A DNA stretch of 8,181 nt, from contig CAYWXT010000250.1 in NCBI GenBank assembly GCA_964462125.1, positions 1 through 8,181 of the forward strand, in the 5' to 3' direction. The stretch comes from JAWLFY01 sp964462125 (GTDB taxonomy: Bacteria; Planctomycetota; Planctomycetia; Pirellulales; Pirellulaceae). Below are positions 1-7,303 of this stretch, in pieces (position 1 is the first letter of the stretch; each line of letters opens with the position of its first letter). The position numbers and the translations under genes were made by a program. The notes under the pieces were generated by a model, which saw only the letters and a program-made list of their open reading frames with translations, was not told where the DNA came from and searched no databases.

Positions 1-213
1 TTCGTCCTCGTCGCGACGGTCGTGATCGTCATGATCCGCTTGCTCGCTCGCGGCCAGTGCCGCGGGCCGGTCCGTCGTGACAGCTTGGCGGAGCGAGCGG
101 ACCTCGGCGATCAGCTGCGCGAGCGTGTGCGTATTGAGCTCCACGGCACGGGCAAAATCACCCCCTGCCACCATTTCGTCTCGTTCGGCTCCCTCGATTT
201 GCAGGTTGTCCAC
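1..213 (-). CDS. Hypothetical protein, N-terminal 71 residues (runs off left edge)
   Basis: I do not recognise this protein. On the minus strand a frame stays open from a proposed GTG start at 213-211 to base 1, giving 71 residues. An in-frame stop lies just upstream at 261-259, so the start must fall in between. The GTG is preceded by a purine-rich GAGAAGAG about 7 bases away, a plausible ribosome site; an ATG 13 codons further in is the alternative. Codons are GC-rich at the third position, as expected of a real gene here. Residues about 20-46 look like an amphipathic or coiled-coil helix (FARAVELNTHTLAQLIAEV), followed by an Ala-rich stretch and a strongly charged Asp/His/Arg/Glu tail from residue 60 on. 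No signal peptide or membrane segment is visible. It is transcribed away from xseB. Existence is moderately likely; function is unknown. Confidence 0.5.
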   Translation of the reverse strand, partial: MDNLQIEGAERDEMVAGGDFARAVELNTHTLAQLIAEVRSLRQAVTTDRPAALAASEQADHDDHDRRDEDE

Positions 214-434
214 GCGTATGCTCTTCTCTGCGGCCGCTTGGCGAAATGGTTCCTCGCGTCATCGTCCGGTGGACAATTGGATTCGTTTCGGCTTGGCCGA
301 TGGAAAATTGTTCGGCTCAAGCGTTAAAATCGAACCAGCGGACCCGACCGACCGCGACGTTTGCGACCCGGAGCGGCCCGCCGCGGGGATGTTAATAGCT
401 ACGTCGCGAGCGAAACCTTGTCAAAAGCGAGTTC
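214..434. other. Divergent intergenic spacer, probable promoter region for both sides
   Basis: This 221-base spacer separates the leftward hypothetical gene from the rightward xseB operon, so promoters for both directions should lie here. The most AT-rich patches are around 301-330 (containing TTAAAAT) and 390-397 (TTAATA). I could not pair either with a convincing -35 box at normal spacing, so I do not call a specific promoter. Open frames that cross the spacer read as arginine/serine-rich translations without family character. Confidence 0.4.
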
Positions 435-842
435 ATGGCGAAGAAGAAAGCGACGCGAAGCCCGGCCGACCCAAACCGATCAAGCGCTGAAGGGACGGTT
501 GGGCGGGACGATCCGGTCGAGTTCGAGCAGTCGTTGGAGGAGATCGAGCAGATCGTACTCGGATTGGAAGGAGGCGAGTGGAGCTTGGCCGAGTCCCTGC
601 GGCAGTACGAGCGAGCGATCGGGCGGCTACAGACCTGCCATTCGCTGCTGCAGGAGGCCGAGCGGCATATCGCCCTGTTGTCGGGGTTTGATGCCGACGG
701 AAATCCGATCACTGAAACTTTGGACGGAGACCCGGCGTCGAGCCTGGAACAGAAGCAGCAGTCACGGAGTCGCAACCGGGGGCTGTCGCCGAGCCGGAGT
801 GATGCTCGCGAGCGTACCGAAGATCCACCCGAGCTGTTTTGA
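435..842 (+). CDS. xseB: Exodeoxyribonuclease VII small subunit
   Basis: XseB is the small subunit of exonuclease VII, which with XseA degrades single-stranded DNA from both ends into short oligonucleotides in the cytoplasm. The 135-residue product has the XseB fold at about residues 28-85: a first helix with FEQSLEEIEQIVLGLEGGEWS, then the LAESLRQYERAIG helix and a third helix ending LLQEAERHIALLSGFD, closely parallel to the E. coli protein. The E. coli protein is about 80 residues, so this one has a roughly 27-residue polar, lysine-containing N-terminal extension and a roughly 45-residue Ser/Arg/Glu-rich tail, both probably disordered. It starts at ATG 435 with only a weak purine stretch upstream. 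It heads the operon, and ispA follows in the same frame after a short gap. No xseA is visible in the window. Family assignment is secure. Confidence 0.93.
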   Translation: MAKKKATRSPADPNRSSAEGTVGRDDPVEFEQSLEEIEQIVLGLEGGEWSLAESLRQYERAIGRLQTCHSLLQEAERHIALLSGFDADGNPITETLDGDPASSLEQKQQSRSRNRGLSPSRSDARERTEDPPELF

Positions 843-911
843 GCGTCATGCAACCTTTCCTGTCCGAGTTTGGCCGATCCGTTGAGCGCTGCTGAGCCAC
901 CGACCGGGGTG

Positions 912-1787
912 ATGAAATCTGGACTGGACGAACTGCGGCCCGCAATCGAGGCGGCCCTCGTCGCGGCCACACACTTCTCCGACGACTGCCCGGAGCGGCT
1001 CGGCGAGGCGATGCGGTACGCGCTGCTGGCGCCGGGAAAGCGGCTTCGGCCGAGCTTGGTGTTGATGGCAGCGGAAGCCTGTGGGGGAGATCCCCGGGCG
1101 GCGATGCCCGCGGCGGTCGCCGTTGAAATGATCCATGCGTACTCGCTGGTCCATGACGATCTGCCGGCCATGGATGACGACGACCGCCGCCGCGGCCGGC
1201 CGACGGTTCACATTCAATTCGATGAGGCGACCGCAATTCTGGCCGGCGACGCGCTGCAGGCCGAGGCGTTTCACCACCTGGCTCGCGAGGTTGCCGACCC
1301 AGGCCAGGCGGCCGAAGCGATCGGTGTGCTCGCCGCCGCGGCTGGTGCGTCAGCACTGGTGGGGGGGCAAGCTGAAGACCTGGCGGCTGAGGCGGGAGGC
1401 CCGCAGACACTCCAGCGGCTCACCGCGATCCACCGCCGCAAAACCGGGGCCCTGATCGCCGCCTCGGTCGACCTCGGGGCCCTCCTCAGTTCGGCATCGG
1501 AGTCGACGCGGACGACCCTCGCCAATTACGCTAGAGACCTTGGTTTGGCATTTCAGGTCGTCGACGACTTGCTGGACTTCACAGCCCAGGAGTGTGCCTT
1601 GGGCAAGCGGGCCGGCAAAGACGCCCAACGGGGAAAACTCACCTACCCAGGGCTGCTCGGAATCGAGGCAGCGCGAAACAAGGCGAGAGAACTGGTGGAT
1701 TCAGCACGGCATCAGGCGTCGTTGCTGGGTCCCCCGGCATGGCGGTTACAGGGATTGGCAAGTTACGTGTTGGAGCGATCGCATTGA
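912..1787 (+). CDS. ispA: Polyprenyl (farnesyl/geranylgeranyl) diphosphate synthase
   Basis: This cytoplasmic prenyltransferase joins isopentenyl diphosphate to allylic diphosphates to give C15 or C20 chains. From ATG 912 it is 291 residues, close to the E. coli IspA length. Visible motifs are GKRLRP (about 42-47); the first aspartate-rich motif HDDLPAMDDDD, with D82, D83 and D88 binding Mg-diphosphate and the two-residue insertion typical of bacterial enzymes; GGQAEDL (about 151-157); the KTG lysine (177); the second aspartate motif DDLLD (218-222); and GKRAGKDAQRGKLTYP. A Tyr five residues before the first motif suggests a short product such as FPP, but product length cannot be settled by reading. 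An in-frame TTG at 870 would add 14 residues. I prefer 912 because its distance to GKRLRP matches E. coli; neither start has a clear Shine-Dalgarno. It ends in a TTGA overlap with dxs. Confidence 0.92.
   Translation: MKSGLDELRPAIEAALVAATHFSDDCPERLGEAMRYALLAPGKRLRPSLVLMAAEACGGDPRAAMPAAVAVEMIHAYSLVHDDLPAMDDDDRRRGRPTVHIQFDEATAILAGDALQAEAFHHLAREVADPGQAAEAIGVLAAAAGASALVGGQAEDLAAEAGGPQTLQRLTAIHRRKTGALIAASVDLGALLSSASESTRTTLANYARDLGLAFQVVDDLLDFTAQECALGKRAGKDAQRGKLTYPGLLGIEAARNKARELVDSARHQASLLGPPAWRLQGLASYVLERSH
1772..1787 (+). promoter_or_regulatory. dxs ribosome-binding site and TTGA stop/start overlap
   Basis: GGAG at 1772-1775 lies inside the last codons of ispA, eight bases before the TTG at 1784-1786. 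That TTG shares bases with the ispA stop TGA at 1785-1787. This is the clearest Shine-Dalgarno in the operon and decides the dxs start against the upstream in-frame ATG codons within ispA. The arrangement is typical of termination-reinitiation coupling. Confidence 0.7.
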
Positions 1788-3685
1788 ACGACCCGAAACA
1801 CCCGCGGCTGTCGAGCCTCAACAGCGCACTTCCGCTGCACGAATACTCTCTCGCCGAGTTGGAGCAGACGGCGGCGGAGATTCGCGATGTGCTGTGCAAT
1901 CTGCTCGCCACTCGCACGGCACATTTCGCGTCGAACCTGGGGGTGGTGGAGCTCTGTTTGGCCCTCCATTCCCGCTTCGATTTCCAGCGGGATCGGCTGA
2001 TTTGGGACACCGGCCACCAGATTTATCCGCACAAGTTGGTGACCGGACGCTATCGCGAATTCGAAACAATTCGCATCCGCGGGGGGCTGATGGGCTACCC
2101 GAATCCCGAGGAGAGCGAGTACGACCTGTTCATGACCGGTCATGCGGGGAGCAGTGTGAGCACCGCTGTGGGACTCCGCAGCGGCGACCTGCTGCGGGGG
2201 GAATCCGATCGGCGTACCGTGGCGGTGATCGGCGACGGGGCCTTTCCCAGCGGGATCGTCTTCGAGGCGTTGAACAATGCTGGGGAGCTCGGCGAGGACC
2301 TGACCGTCATCCTCAATGACAACAAGATGTCGATCTGCCACCGAGTCGGGGCGGTGGCAAGCTACCTGGATCGACTGCGGAGCAACCCCTTCTACACCGG
2401 CTTGAAGAGCGAGGTCGTACGGCTGCTCGAACGGGTCCCGATGTTTGGCGATCCCACCGAACGGCTGCTCGCGCAGATGAAAGAAGGGGTCAAGGCGGGA
2501 CTGCTTGGCGGCATGCTGTTCGAAGAGCTCGGCATCCGCTATCTCGGCCCGATCGACGGGCACGACATTGCGCTGCTGCAAAAGTACCTGACCATGGTCA
2601 AAGAGATGTCGGGGCCGGTGCTGTTGCACGTCGTGACCGAAAAGGGACACGGCTACAAGCCGGCGGCCGAGGACCCTGTCTTCTTTCATACCCCTCCAGC
2701 ATTTGAGGATCGCGGCGGACAGCCGGTGACGCGCCGCAGCGACGGCAACGCCCCCTACACCACCTACGCTCGCGATGCGATCCGCAGGCAGATGGAGCAG
2801 GACCCACGGGTGGCGGTGATCACCGCGGCGATGTGCCAGGGGAACAAGTTGGAGCCGGTTCGCGAACAATTCCCCGATCGATTTTTCGACGTGGGAATTT
2901 GCGAGTCGCACGCCGTTGCGTTCGCAGCCGGCCAATGCAAGACCGGGGTGCGTCCGATCGTCGACATCTACAGCACGTTTTTGCAGCGCAGCCACGACCA
3001 GATCTTCCAGGAGGTCGCGTTACAAGATTTGCCCGTTGTCTTCATGATGGACCGCGCTGGGTTGGCAGGGCCGGACGGCCCGACGCACCACGGGGTTTTT
3101 GACCTGGCCTACATGCGCGCCTTCCCCAATCTCGTGCTGATGGCCCCCGGCTACGCCGCCGAGGTGGAGATGATGCTGCAAGCCGCCTTGGCCCTCGACC
3201 ACCCCGCGGGGATTCGCTATCCGAAGGCGTCGGCACCGGAGCTGGACCGCGTCCCGGCGGCAATCGAAATCGGCAAGAGCGAAGTCGTCCGGGAGGGCCG
3301 TGATGGAACCATCGTTGCCTTCGGAGCCATGCTCGAACAAGCGCTCGCGGCGGCCGAGATGCTCGAAGGAGAATTGGATGTGGAGGTCGTCAACGCCCGT
3401 TTCTTGAAGCCGATCGACCGTGACATGGTCGCGCGGACGCTCTCCGAAGGGAGGTTCGTCGTGACTGTGGAAGAGGCGGCGGGGCTGGCCGGCTTCGGCT
3501 CCGCATTCCTGGAAGCCGCTGCGCGGATGAGACTTGACACCCGGCCGTTGACAATCTTGGCGCTGCCAGACCGGTTCATTGAGCATGGCGATCGGAACGA
3601 ACTGCTGGCAGATCTGGGATTGTCCCCCAAGGGGATCGCTCAGGCATGCCGGGACGCGGTCCGCATTGAGAGCGTGTCGGTGTGA
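1784..3685 (+). CDS. dxs: 1-deoxy-D-xylulose-5-phosphate synthase
   Basis: Dxs condenses pyruvate and glyceraldehyde 3-phosphate with loss of CO2, using thiamine diphosphate, to open the MEP isoprenoid pathway. The 633-residue product matches the family length of about 620. The N-terminal cofactor domain has HFASNLG (H47), WDTGHQIYPHK (74-84), GHAGSSVS (119-126), the thiamine diphosphate motif from GDG (150-152) to NDN (178-180), and IDGHD (257-261). The middle pyrimidine-binding domain has the catalytic Glu (E374) in CESHAVAFAAG, then YSTFLQR and DRAGLAGPDGPTHHG. A C-terminal transketolase domain follows from about residue 500. Start: TTG 1784 overlaps the ispA stop as TTGA and has GGAG eight bases upstream; the frame is open further upstream, but only inside ispA. 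CESHA replaces the usual AEQHA and GHAGSS the usual GHSSTS; from memory this resembles planctomycete Dxs. The overlap implies translational coupling. Confidence 0.95.
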   Translation: MNDPKHPRLSSLNSALPLHEYSLAELEQTAAEIRDVLCNLLATRTAHFASNLGVVELCLALHSRFDFQRDRLIWDTGHQIYPHKLVTGRYREFETIRIRGGLMGYPNPEESEYDLFMTGHAGSSVSTAVGLRSGDLLRGESDRRTVAVIGDGAFPSGIVFEALNNAGELGEDLTVILNDNKMSICHRVGAVASYLDRLRSNPFYTGLKSEVVRLLERVPMFGDPTERLLAQMKEGVKAGLLGGMLFEELGIRYLGPIDGHDIALLQKYLTMVKEMSGPVLLHVVTEKGHGYKPAAEDPVFFHTPPAFEDRGGQPVTRRSDGNAPYTTYARDAIRRQMEQDPRVAVITAAMCQGNKLEPVREQFPDRFFDVGICESHAVAFAAGQCKTGVRPIVDIYSTFLQRSHDQIFQEVALQDLPVVFMMDRAGLAGPDGPTHHGVFDLAYMRAFPNLVLMAPGYAAEVEMMLQAALALDHPAGIRYPKASAPELDRVPAAIEIGKSEVVREGRDGTIVAFGAMLEQALAAAEMLEGELDVEVVNARFLKPIDRDMVARTLSEGRFVVTVEEAAGLAGFGSAFLEAAARMRLDTRPLTILALPDRFIEHGDRNELLADLGLSPKGIAQACRDAVRIESVSV

Positions 3686-4608
3686 GCCCCCCGGACACAC
3701 ACCTGCCGCAATCCCCCGTACCGGCGCCCGGAGGGAACGATCACGCGACCCCCAAGGAACGGCTCAAGGTCGTCGTCTTGGGGGCCCCCAAGCGCGACCG
3801 CGTTCGCCGCGAGCTGGAGCGTCTGCGTCCCATGATCGCGGAGCGCGCGGTAATCGTCGCGGAAGACCTCGAGTTTTGTCATGACTTCAGCGAGGGCGAG
3901 CAGGACCTGGTGATCGTCCTCGGCGGTGACGGCTCCATCCTGCAGTCCGCTCGGCAGATGGGCAGACACCAATACCCGGTGCTTGGTGTGAACTGTGGCG
4001 GACTTGGATTCCTCGCGGCCCTCTCCCCCGACGATTTCCTCAATGTTTGGCCCGAGGTCGCCGCTGGCCATTTCACCATCGTTGAACACCTCATGCTCCG
4101 CGTGCGACACCTTCGCAACGGAGACGTCATCGCGGACCAGTTGGCACTCAATGAGGCCGCGATTCTTGGCGGCCCTCCTTACCAAATTCTCGACATCGAC
4201 CTGTATGCCGACCAACATCTGGCAACCCGCTATCGCTGCGACGGACTGATCGTAGCCACCCCCGTTGGCTCCACCGCCCACAACCTTTCCGCCGGTGGAC
4301 CGATTTTGCGACGTCACCTGCAAGCGATCGTGATCTCGCCGATCAGCCCCCATACACTGACCTATCGCCCCCTGGTCGATTCGGCTGAAACGCGGTTGGA
4401 GCTTGCGGTGACCGAACCCAACGAGTCGACCAGTGTCGTGGTCGATGGTCGAACGCTCGGACAACTGCAGCCGGGGGATCGCGTCCGAGTCGAACGTGCC
4501 GAGACCCACTTTCAGATGCTCTCGGTTCCAGGCCAGGACGATTACCGGACATTGCGGGACAAACTCGGCTGGGGTGGCACAAACCCCGGAAGCGTCGGGG
4601 CCTTCTGA
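3682..4608 (+). CDS. nadK: NAD kinase
   Basis: NAD kinase phosphorylates NAD to NADP in the cytoplasm and so sets the NADP(H) pool. The 308-residue product is slightly longer than E. coli NadK because of a Pro-rich leader of about 25 residues. Seen in order: first strand LKVVVLGAPK (28-37), the catalytic GGDGS (81-85), VNCGGLGFLA (103-112), the Asn-Glu pair LNEAA (156-160), the DGLIVATPVGSTAHNLSAGG stretch (187-206), PHTLTYRPLV, and the C-terminal YRTLRDKLGWGG typical of bacterial NAD kinases. The loop reads GSTAH where E. coli has GSTAY. The GTG start at 3682 overlaps the dxs stop as GTGA, with GAGAG about nine bases upstream, which points to coupled translation. Position after dxs fits NADPH demand in the MEP pathway (inference). 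It is the last gene of the operon. Confidence 0.94.
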   Translation: MSPPDTHLPQSPVPAPGGNDHATPKERLKVVVLGAPKRDRVRRELERLRPMIAERAVIVAEDLEFCHDFSEGEQDLVIVLGGDGSILQSARQMGRHQYPVLGVNCGGLGFLAALSPDDFLNVWPEVAAGHFTIVEHLMLRVRHLRNGDVIADQLALNEAAILGGPPYQILDIDLYADQHLATRYRCDGLIVATPVGSTAHNLSAGGPILRRHLQAIVISPISPHTLTYRPLVDSAETRLELAVTEPNESTSVVVDGRTLGQLQPGDRVRVERAETHFQMLSVPGQDDYRTLRDKLGWGGTNPGSVGAF

Positions 4609-4617
4609 TGTCTTGAT

Positions 4618-4631
4618 GAGCCGCGTGGCTC
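4618..4631. terminator. Weak hairpin in the convergent nadK/ATPase gap
   Basis: GAGCC-GCGT-GGCTC forms a five-base-pair GC-rich stem with a four-base loop, ten bases after the nadK stop and inside the 80-base convergent gap. No T-run follows on either strand, so it is not a classical intrinsic terminator. It may be a partial terminator or RNA-stability element, or chance. Confidence 0.25.
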
Positions 4632-4688
4632 GCAAAATGGACGACAAGCGATTGTCAAGCTCCAGTACGCGTAGCTCTCCACCAGAAC

Positions 4689-7049
4689 CTAATTCAGCTC
4701 CGCCGTGCGAAGGCGCAGTGCGTTCCCGATCACCGAAACCGAACTGAAGCTCATCGCGGCCGCCGCAATCATGGGGCTGAGCAAAAGGCCGATCAAGGGA
4801 TACAGAACTCCAGCCGCGATCGGAACGCCGAGACTGTTGTAAATGAAAGCAAAGAAAAGGTTCTGGCGGATGTTTCGCATGGTCGAGCGGCTCAGCTTCA
4901 CCGCTTTAACGATTCCTTGCAAATCGCCTTTGACCAAGGTGACACCCGCGGATTCGATCGCGACATCGGTCCCCGTCCCCATGGCGATCCCGACGTCGGC
5001 AGCCGCCAAGGCGGGGGCGTCGTTGATCCCGTCGCCAGCCATCGCCACGCGGTGACCCTCGCGGCGCAGTGTTTCGATCCGCTCATGCTTCGCTTCGGGC
5101 ATCACCCCGGCTTCATAGTCGTCGATCCCCAATTCGCCCGCGACCGACTTGGCCGTCCGCTGGTGGTCACCGGTCAGCATCACGATCCGCAGCCCCATTC
5201 GATGCAGCGTTGAAATCGCCTCTGCGGTTGTCTCCTTGATCGGGTCGGCGACCGCCAGGATCCCAGCCAGCCGACCATCGATCGCCACATGGACCACCGT
5301 ACGACCCCGTGACTGCAGCGACTCCGCCGCGTCGTCGACCGTCGTGATATCGGTGACGTCGTGATCGACCAACAAGGATCGCTTGCCGATCAAGAGGCTT
5401 GATTCACCGACACGCCCGGTGACCCCACCACCGGTGATCGAGTCGAATTCCGCAGCCGCCTGAAACTCGATATCGCGCGACCGAGCCCCCGCCACGATCG
5501 CTTGCGCAATCGGGTGCTCGCTGCTCTGTTCGAGACTCGCCGCCATCCGCAGCAATTCCGATTCGTCCGATCCGGGGGCGACCACCACGTCGGTCAGTTT
5601 CGGATGCCCTTCGGTCAACGTGCCCGTCTTGTCGACAACCAGCGTGTCGACCTGCTCCAACGCCTCCAGCACCTCGGCGTCCTTGATCAACACGCCCTCG
5701 TGGGCACCGCGACCGACACCCACCATGATCGACATCGGGGTCGCCAGCCCCAGGGCACAGGGGCAGGCAATGATCAACACCGCGACCGCGTTGACCAACG
5801 CCCATGCCAGCGCAGGCTCCTTGATTCCCAGCACCAGCCAAACGACGAAGGTGACCACCGAGACCAACACGACGGCCGGAACAAAATAGGACGCCACGGT
5901 GTCGACCAGACTCTGGATCGGCGCCCGGCTCCGCTGCGCCGAGGCCACCATGTCCACAATCTGAGACAACACCGTCTCAGGGCCCACCCGCTCCGCGTCC
6001 ATCAGAAAACCGCCCGTCTGGTTCACCGTGCCGCCGATCACCGAGTCCCCCGCCTGCTTTCGCACCGGCACCGGCTCTCCGGTGAGCATCGACTCGTCAA
6101 TCGTGCTGGAACCCTCGACGACCTCGCCGTCAACCGGGATCTTCTCCCCAGGACGCACGCGCAGCCGCTCTCCCCGGTGAACATCGTCAAGCGAGACCTC
6201 CTGTTCCTCCCCGTCGCGGACAACACGCGCCGTCGGCGGGGCCAGCGACAACAACTCGCGAATGGCACTCCCGGTGCGGCGCCTGGCACGAAGCTCCAAG
6301 ACCTGGCCCAACAACACCAAAGTGATGATCACCGCGGCGGATTCGAAGTAAACCTCGACCCGACCGTCTACCTTCAAGGCCTCCGGCACCACTCCAGGCA
6401 GCAACACCACGATCAGACTGAACAGGTAGGCGGCTCCGGTCCCCAAGGCGATCAGGGTGAACATGTTCAAGTTCCAGGTGACCACCGACCGCCAGCCGCG
6501 GACGAAGAACGAACTTCCCGCCCACAGCACGACCGGCGTCGACAAGATCGCCTGTAGCCAGTGGTTCACGCGCCACGGCACCCAGCGTTCGAGCGGAACT
6601 CCCAACATCGGCAGCATCGCCAACAAGAACACCGGCACCGTGAGCGCGAGCGCGCCCCAAAAGCGGATCGTCATCGCGCGGAGCTCGGTATCGTCCTCCT
6701 TCGCCTCGACCACCTTCGGCTCCAGATCCATCCCGCACTTGGGACAGCTCCCCGGCCCGTCCTGCTCAACTTCCGGATGCATCGGGCAGACGTATTTCCC
6801 GCCGCTGCCCGCCCCCCGCTGCCTCTCCGCTCCTGAACCGGACGCCTCGCTCCCCTCGCCCCCACAGCAACTCCCTGCCGATTCGGTTGGGTCGCCATCG
6901 ATCCCGGCGGGCTGCTCGCGAACACGTGCGATGAACTTTTCGCGGCAACCGGAGCAGCAAAAATAGTACGTGCTTCCCTCATGCTCGAAGCTTTCCGCCG
7001 ACGCCTCGTCGACCACCATGCCGCAAATCGGATCAGTTGCCATCGCCAA
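4689..7049 (-). CDS. copA: Cu(I)-exporting P1B-type ATPase with YHS and heavy-metal-binding N-terminus
   Basis: This inner-membrane pump uses ATP to export monovalent copper (or silver). Of its 786 residues, about 5-45 form a YHS domain (DPICGM; C9, C31, C32, C35). A Gly/Ser-rich linker carries a CC pair (61-62), and 86-111 is a second metal site, YVCPMHPE to CPKCGMDLEP. About eight membrane helices follow. The actuator domain has TGE (323-325). CPC (429-431) lies in helix 6. The catalytic domain has DKTGT (phosphorylated D473), SEHP (510-513), MLTGDHQRTA and GDGINDAP (672-679). Helix 7 fits N-x6-YN-x4-P and helix 8 fits M-x2-SS-x5-N, the signature of the Cu(I) subgroup P1B-1. No ferredoxin-like CXXC domain is present. 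TTG 7049 has AAAGGG seven bases upstream; ATG 7043 would remove two residues. It runs convergently to nadK and may have its own promoter in the 254-base gap after the sulfatase. Confidence 0.93.
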   Translation of the reverse strand: MAMATDPICGMVVDEASAESFEHEGSTYYFCCSGCREKFIARVREQPAGIDGDPTESAGSCCGGEGSEASGSGAERQRGAGSGGKYVCPMHPEVEQDGPGSCPKCGMDLEPKVVEAKEDDTELRAMTIRFWGALALTVPVFLLAMLPMLGVPLERWVPWRVNHWLQAILSTPVVLWAGSSFFVRGWRSVVTWNLNMFTLIALGTGAAYLFSLIVVLLPGVVPEALKVDGRVEVYFESAAVIITLVLLGQVLELRARRRTGSAIRELLSLAPPTARVVRDGEEQEVSLDDVHRGERLRVRPGEKIPVDGEVVEGSSTIDESMLTGEPVPVRKQAGDSVIGGTVNQTGGFLMDAERVGPETVLSQIVDMVASAQRSRAPIQSLVDTVASYFVPAVVLVSVVTFVVWLVLGIKEPALAWALVNAVAVLIIACPCALGLATPMSIMVGVGRGAHEGVLIKDAEVLEALEQVDTLVVDKTGTLTEGHPKLTDVVVAPGSDESELLRMAASLEQSSEHPIAQAIVAGARSRDIEFQAAAEFDSITGGGVTGRVGESSLLIGKRSLLVDHDVTDITTVDDAAESLQSRGRTVVHVAIDGRLAGILAVADPIKETTAEAISTLHRMGLRIVMLTGDHQRTAKSVAGELGIDDYEAGVMPEAKHERIETLRREGHRVAMAGDGINDAPALAAADVGIAMGTGTDVAIESAGVTLVKGDLQGIVKAVKLSRSTMRNIRQNLFFAFIYNSLGVPIAAGVLYPLIGLLLSPMIAAAAMSFSSVSVIGNALRLRTAELN

Positions 7050-7303
7050 CGGTTCGCCCTTTCGCGGAAATTCGGTTTCCGGCGCGCATCAATCGCACCC
7101 GGTTCCTCTGGCGGGCAATTATCGCGCCATGACCGCCGTCCCGGTAGTGCTGGAGAACTGTGTGATGCGCCACCCCCACTACGCCGACGCTGAGCCTGGC
7201 GAGGCGATTGGTGCCATCAGTTACCGGCTCCCGATGGATCGTTAGGCGACCTGCCAGGGATCGACGACGTCATCTCCCGTCCACGTCGGATTTCGTCCGC
7301 TAT
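7050..7303. other. Spacer between sulfatase end and ATPase start
   Basis: This spacer lies between two minus-strand genes and should contain the ATPase promoter. The only clear element next to the ATPase is AAAGGG (minus strand, 7062-7057), its likely ribosome site. I found no convincing CueR-, CsoR- or CopY-type operator palindrome and no good -35/-10 pair. Short open frames on both strands (about 38-50 codons) have no recognisable content. Confidence 0.4.
7265..7288 (-). terminator. Weak inverted repeat downstream of the sulfatase
   Basis: CGACGT at 7265-7270 pairs with ACGTCG at 7283-7288 across a 12-base loop, beginning about 15 bases beyond the sulfatase stop. No U-tract follows in the direction of transcription, so a terminator role is only a possibility. 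Confidence 0.2.

Noticed and set aside
22..885. Overlapping plus-strand open frames at the left end (22-327, 77-490, 361-885)
   Set aside because: They conflict with xseB or with the better minus-strand frame, and their Arg/Ser-rich composition looks like out-of-frame reading.
1763..2995. 410-codon open frame on the minus strand across dxs
   Set aside because: It lies wholly antisense to the end of ispA and a well-supported dxs, and its translation has no family motifs. Long antisense frames are expected opposite GC-rich genes.
3640..4647. 335-codon open frame on the minus strand across nadK
   Set aside because: It is antisense to nadK, which has every expected NAD kinase motif, and it has no recognisable domain.
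5502..6557. 351-codon open frame on the plus strand across the copper ATPase
   Set aside because: The translation is a Gln/His/Arg-rich shadow of the ATPase codons, without domains.
7128..7245. 38-codon plus-strand frame starting at ATG 7128 in the spacer
   Set aside because: It has no ribosome site, no recognisable content and no context. A similar-sized open frame exists on the opposite strand, so this is likely chance.
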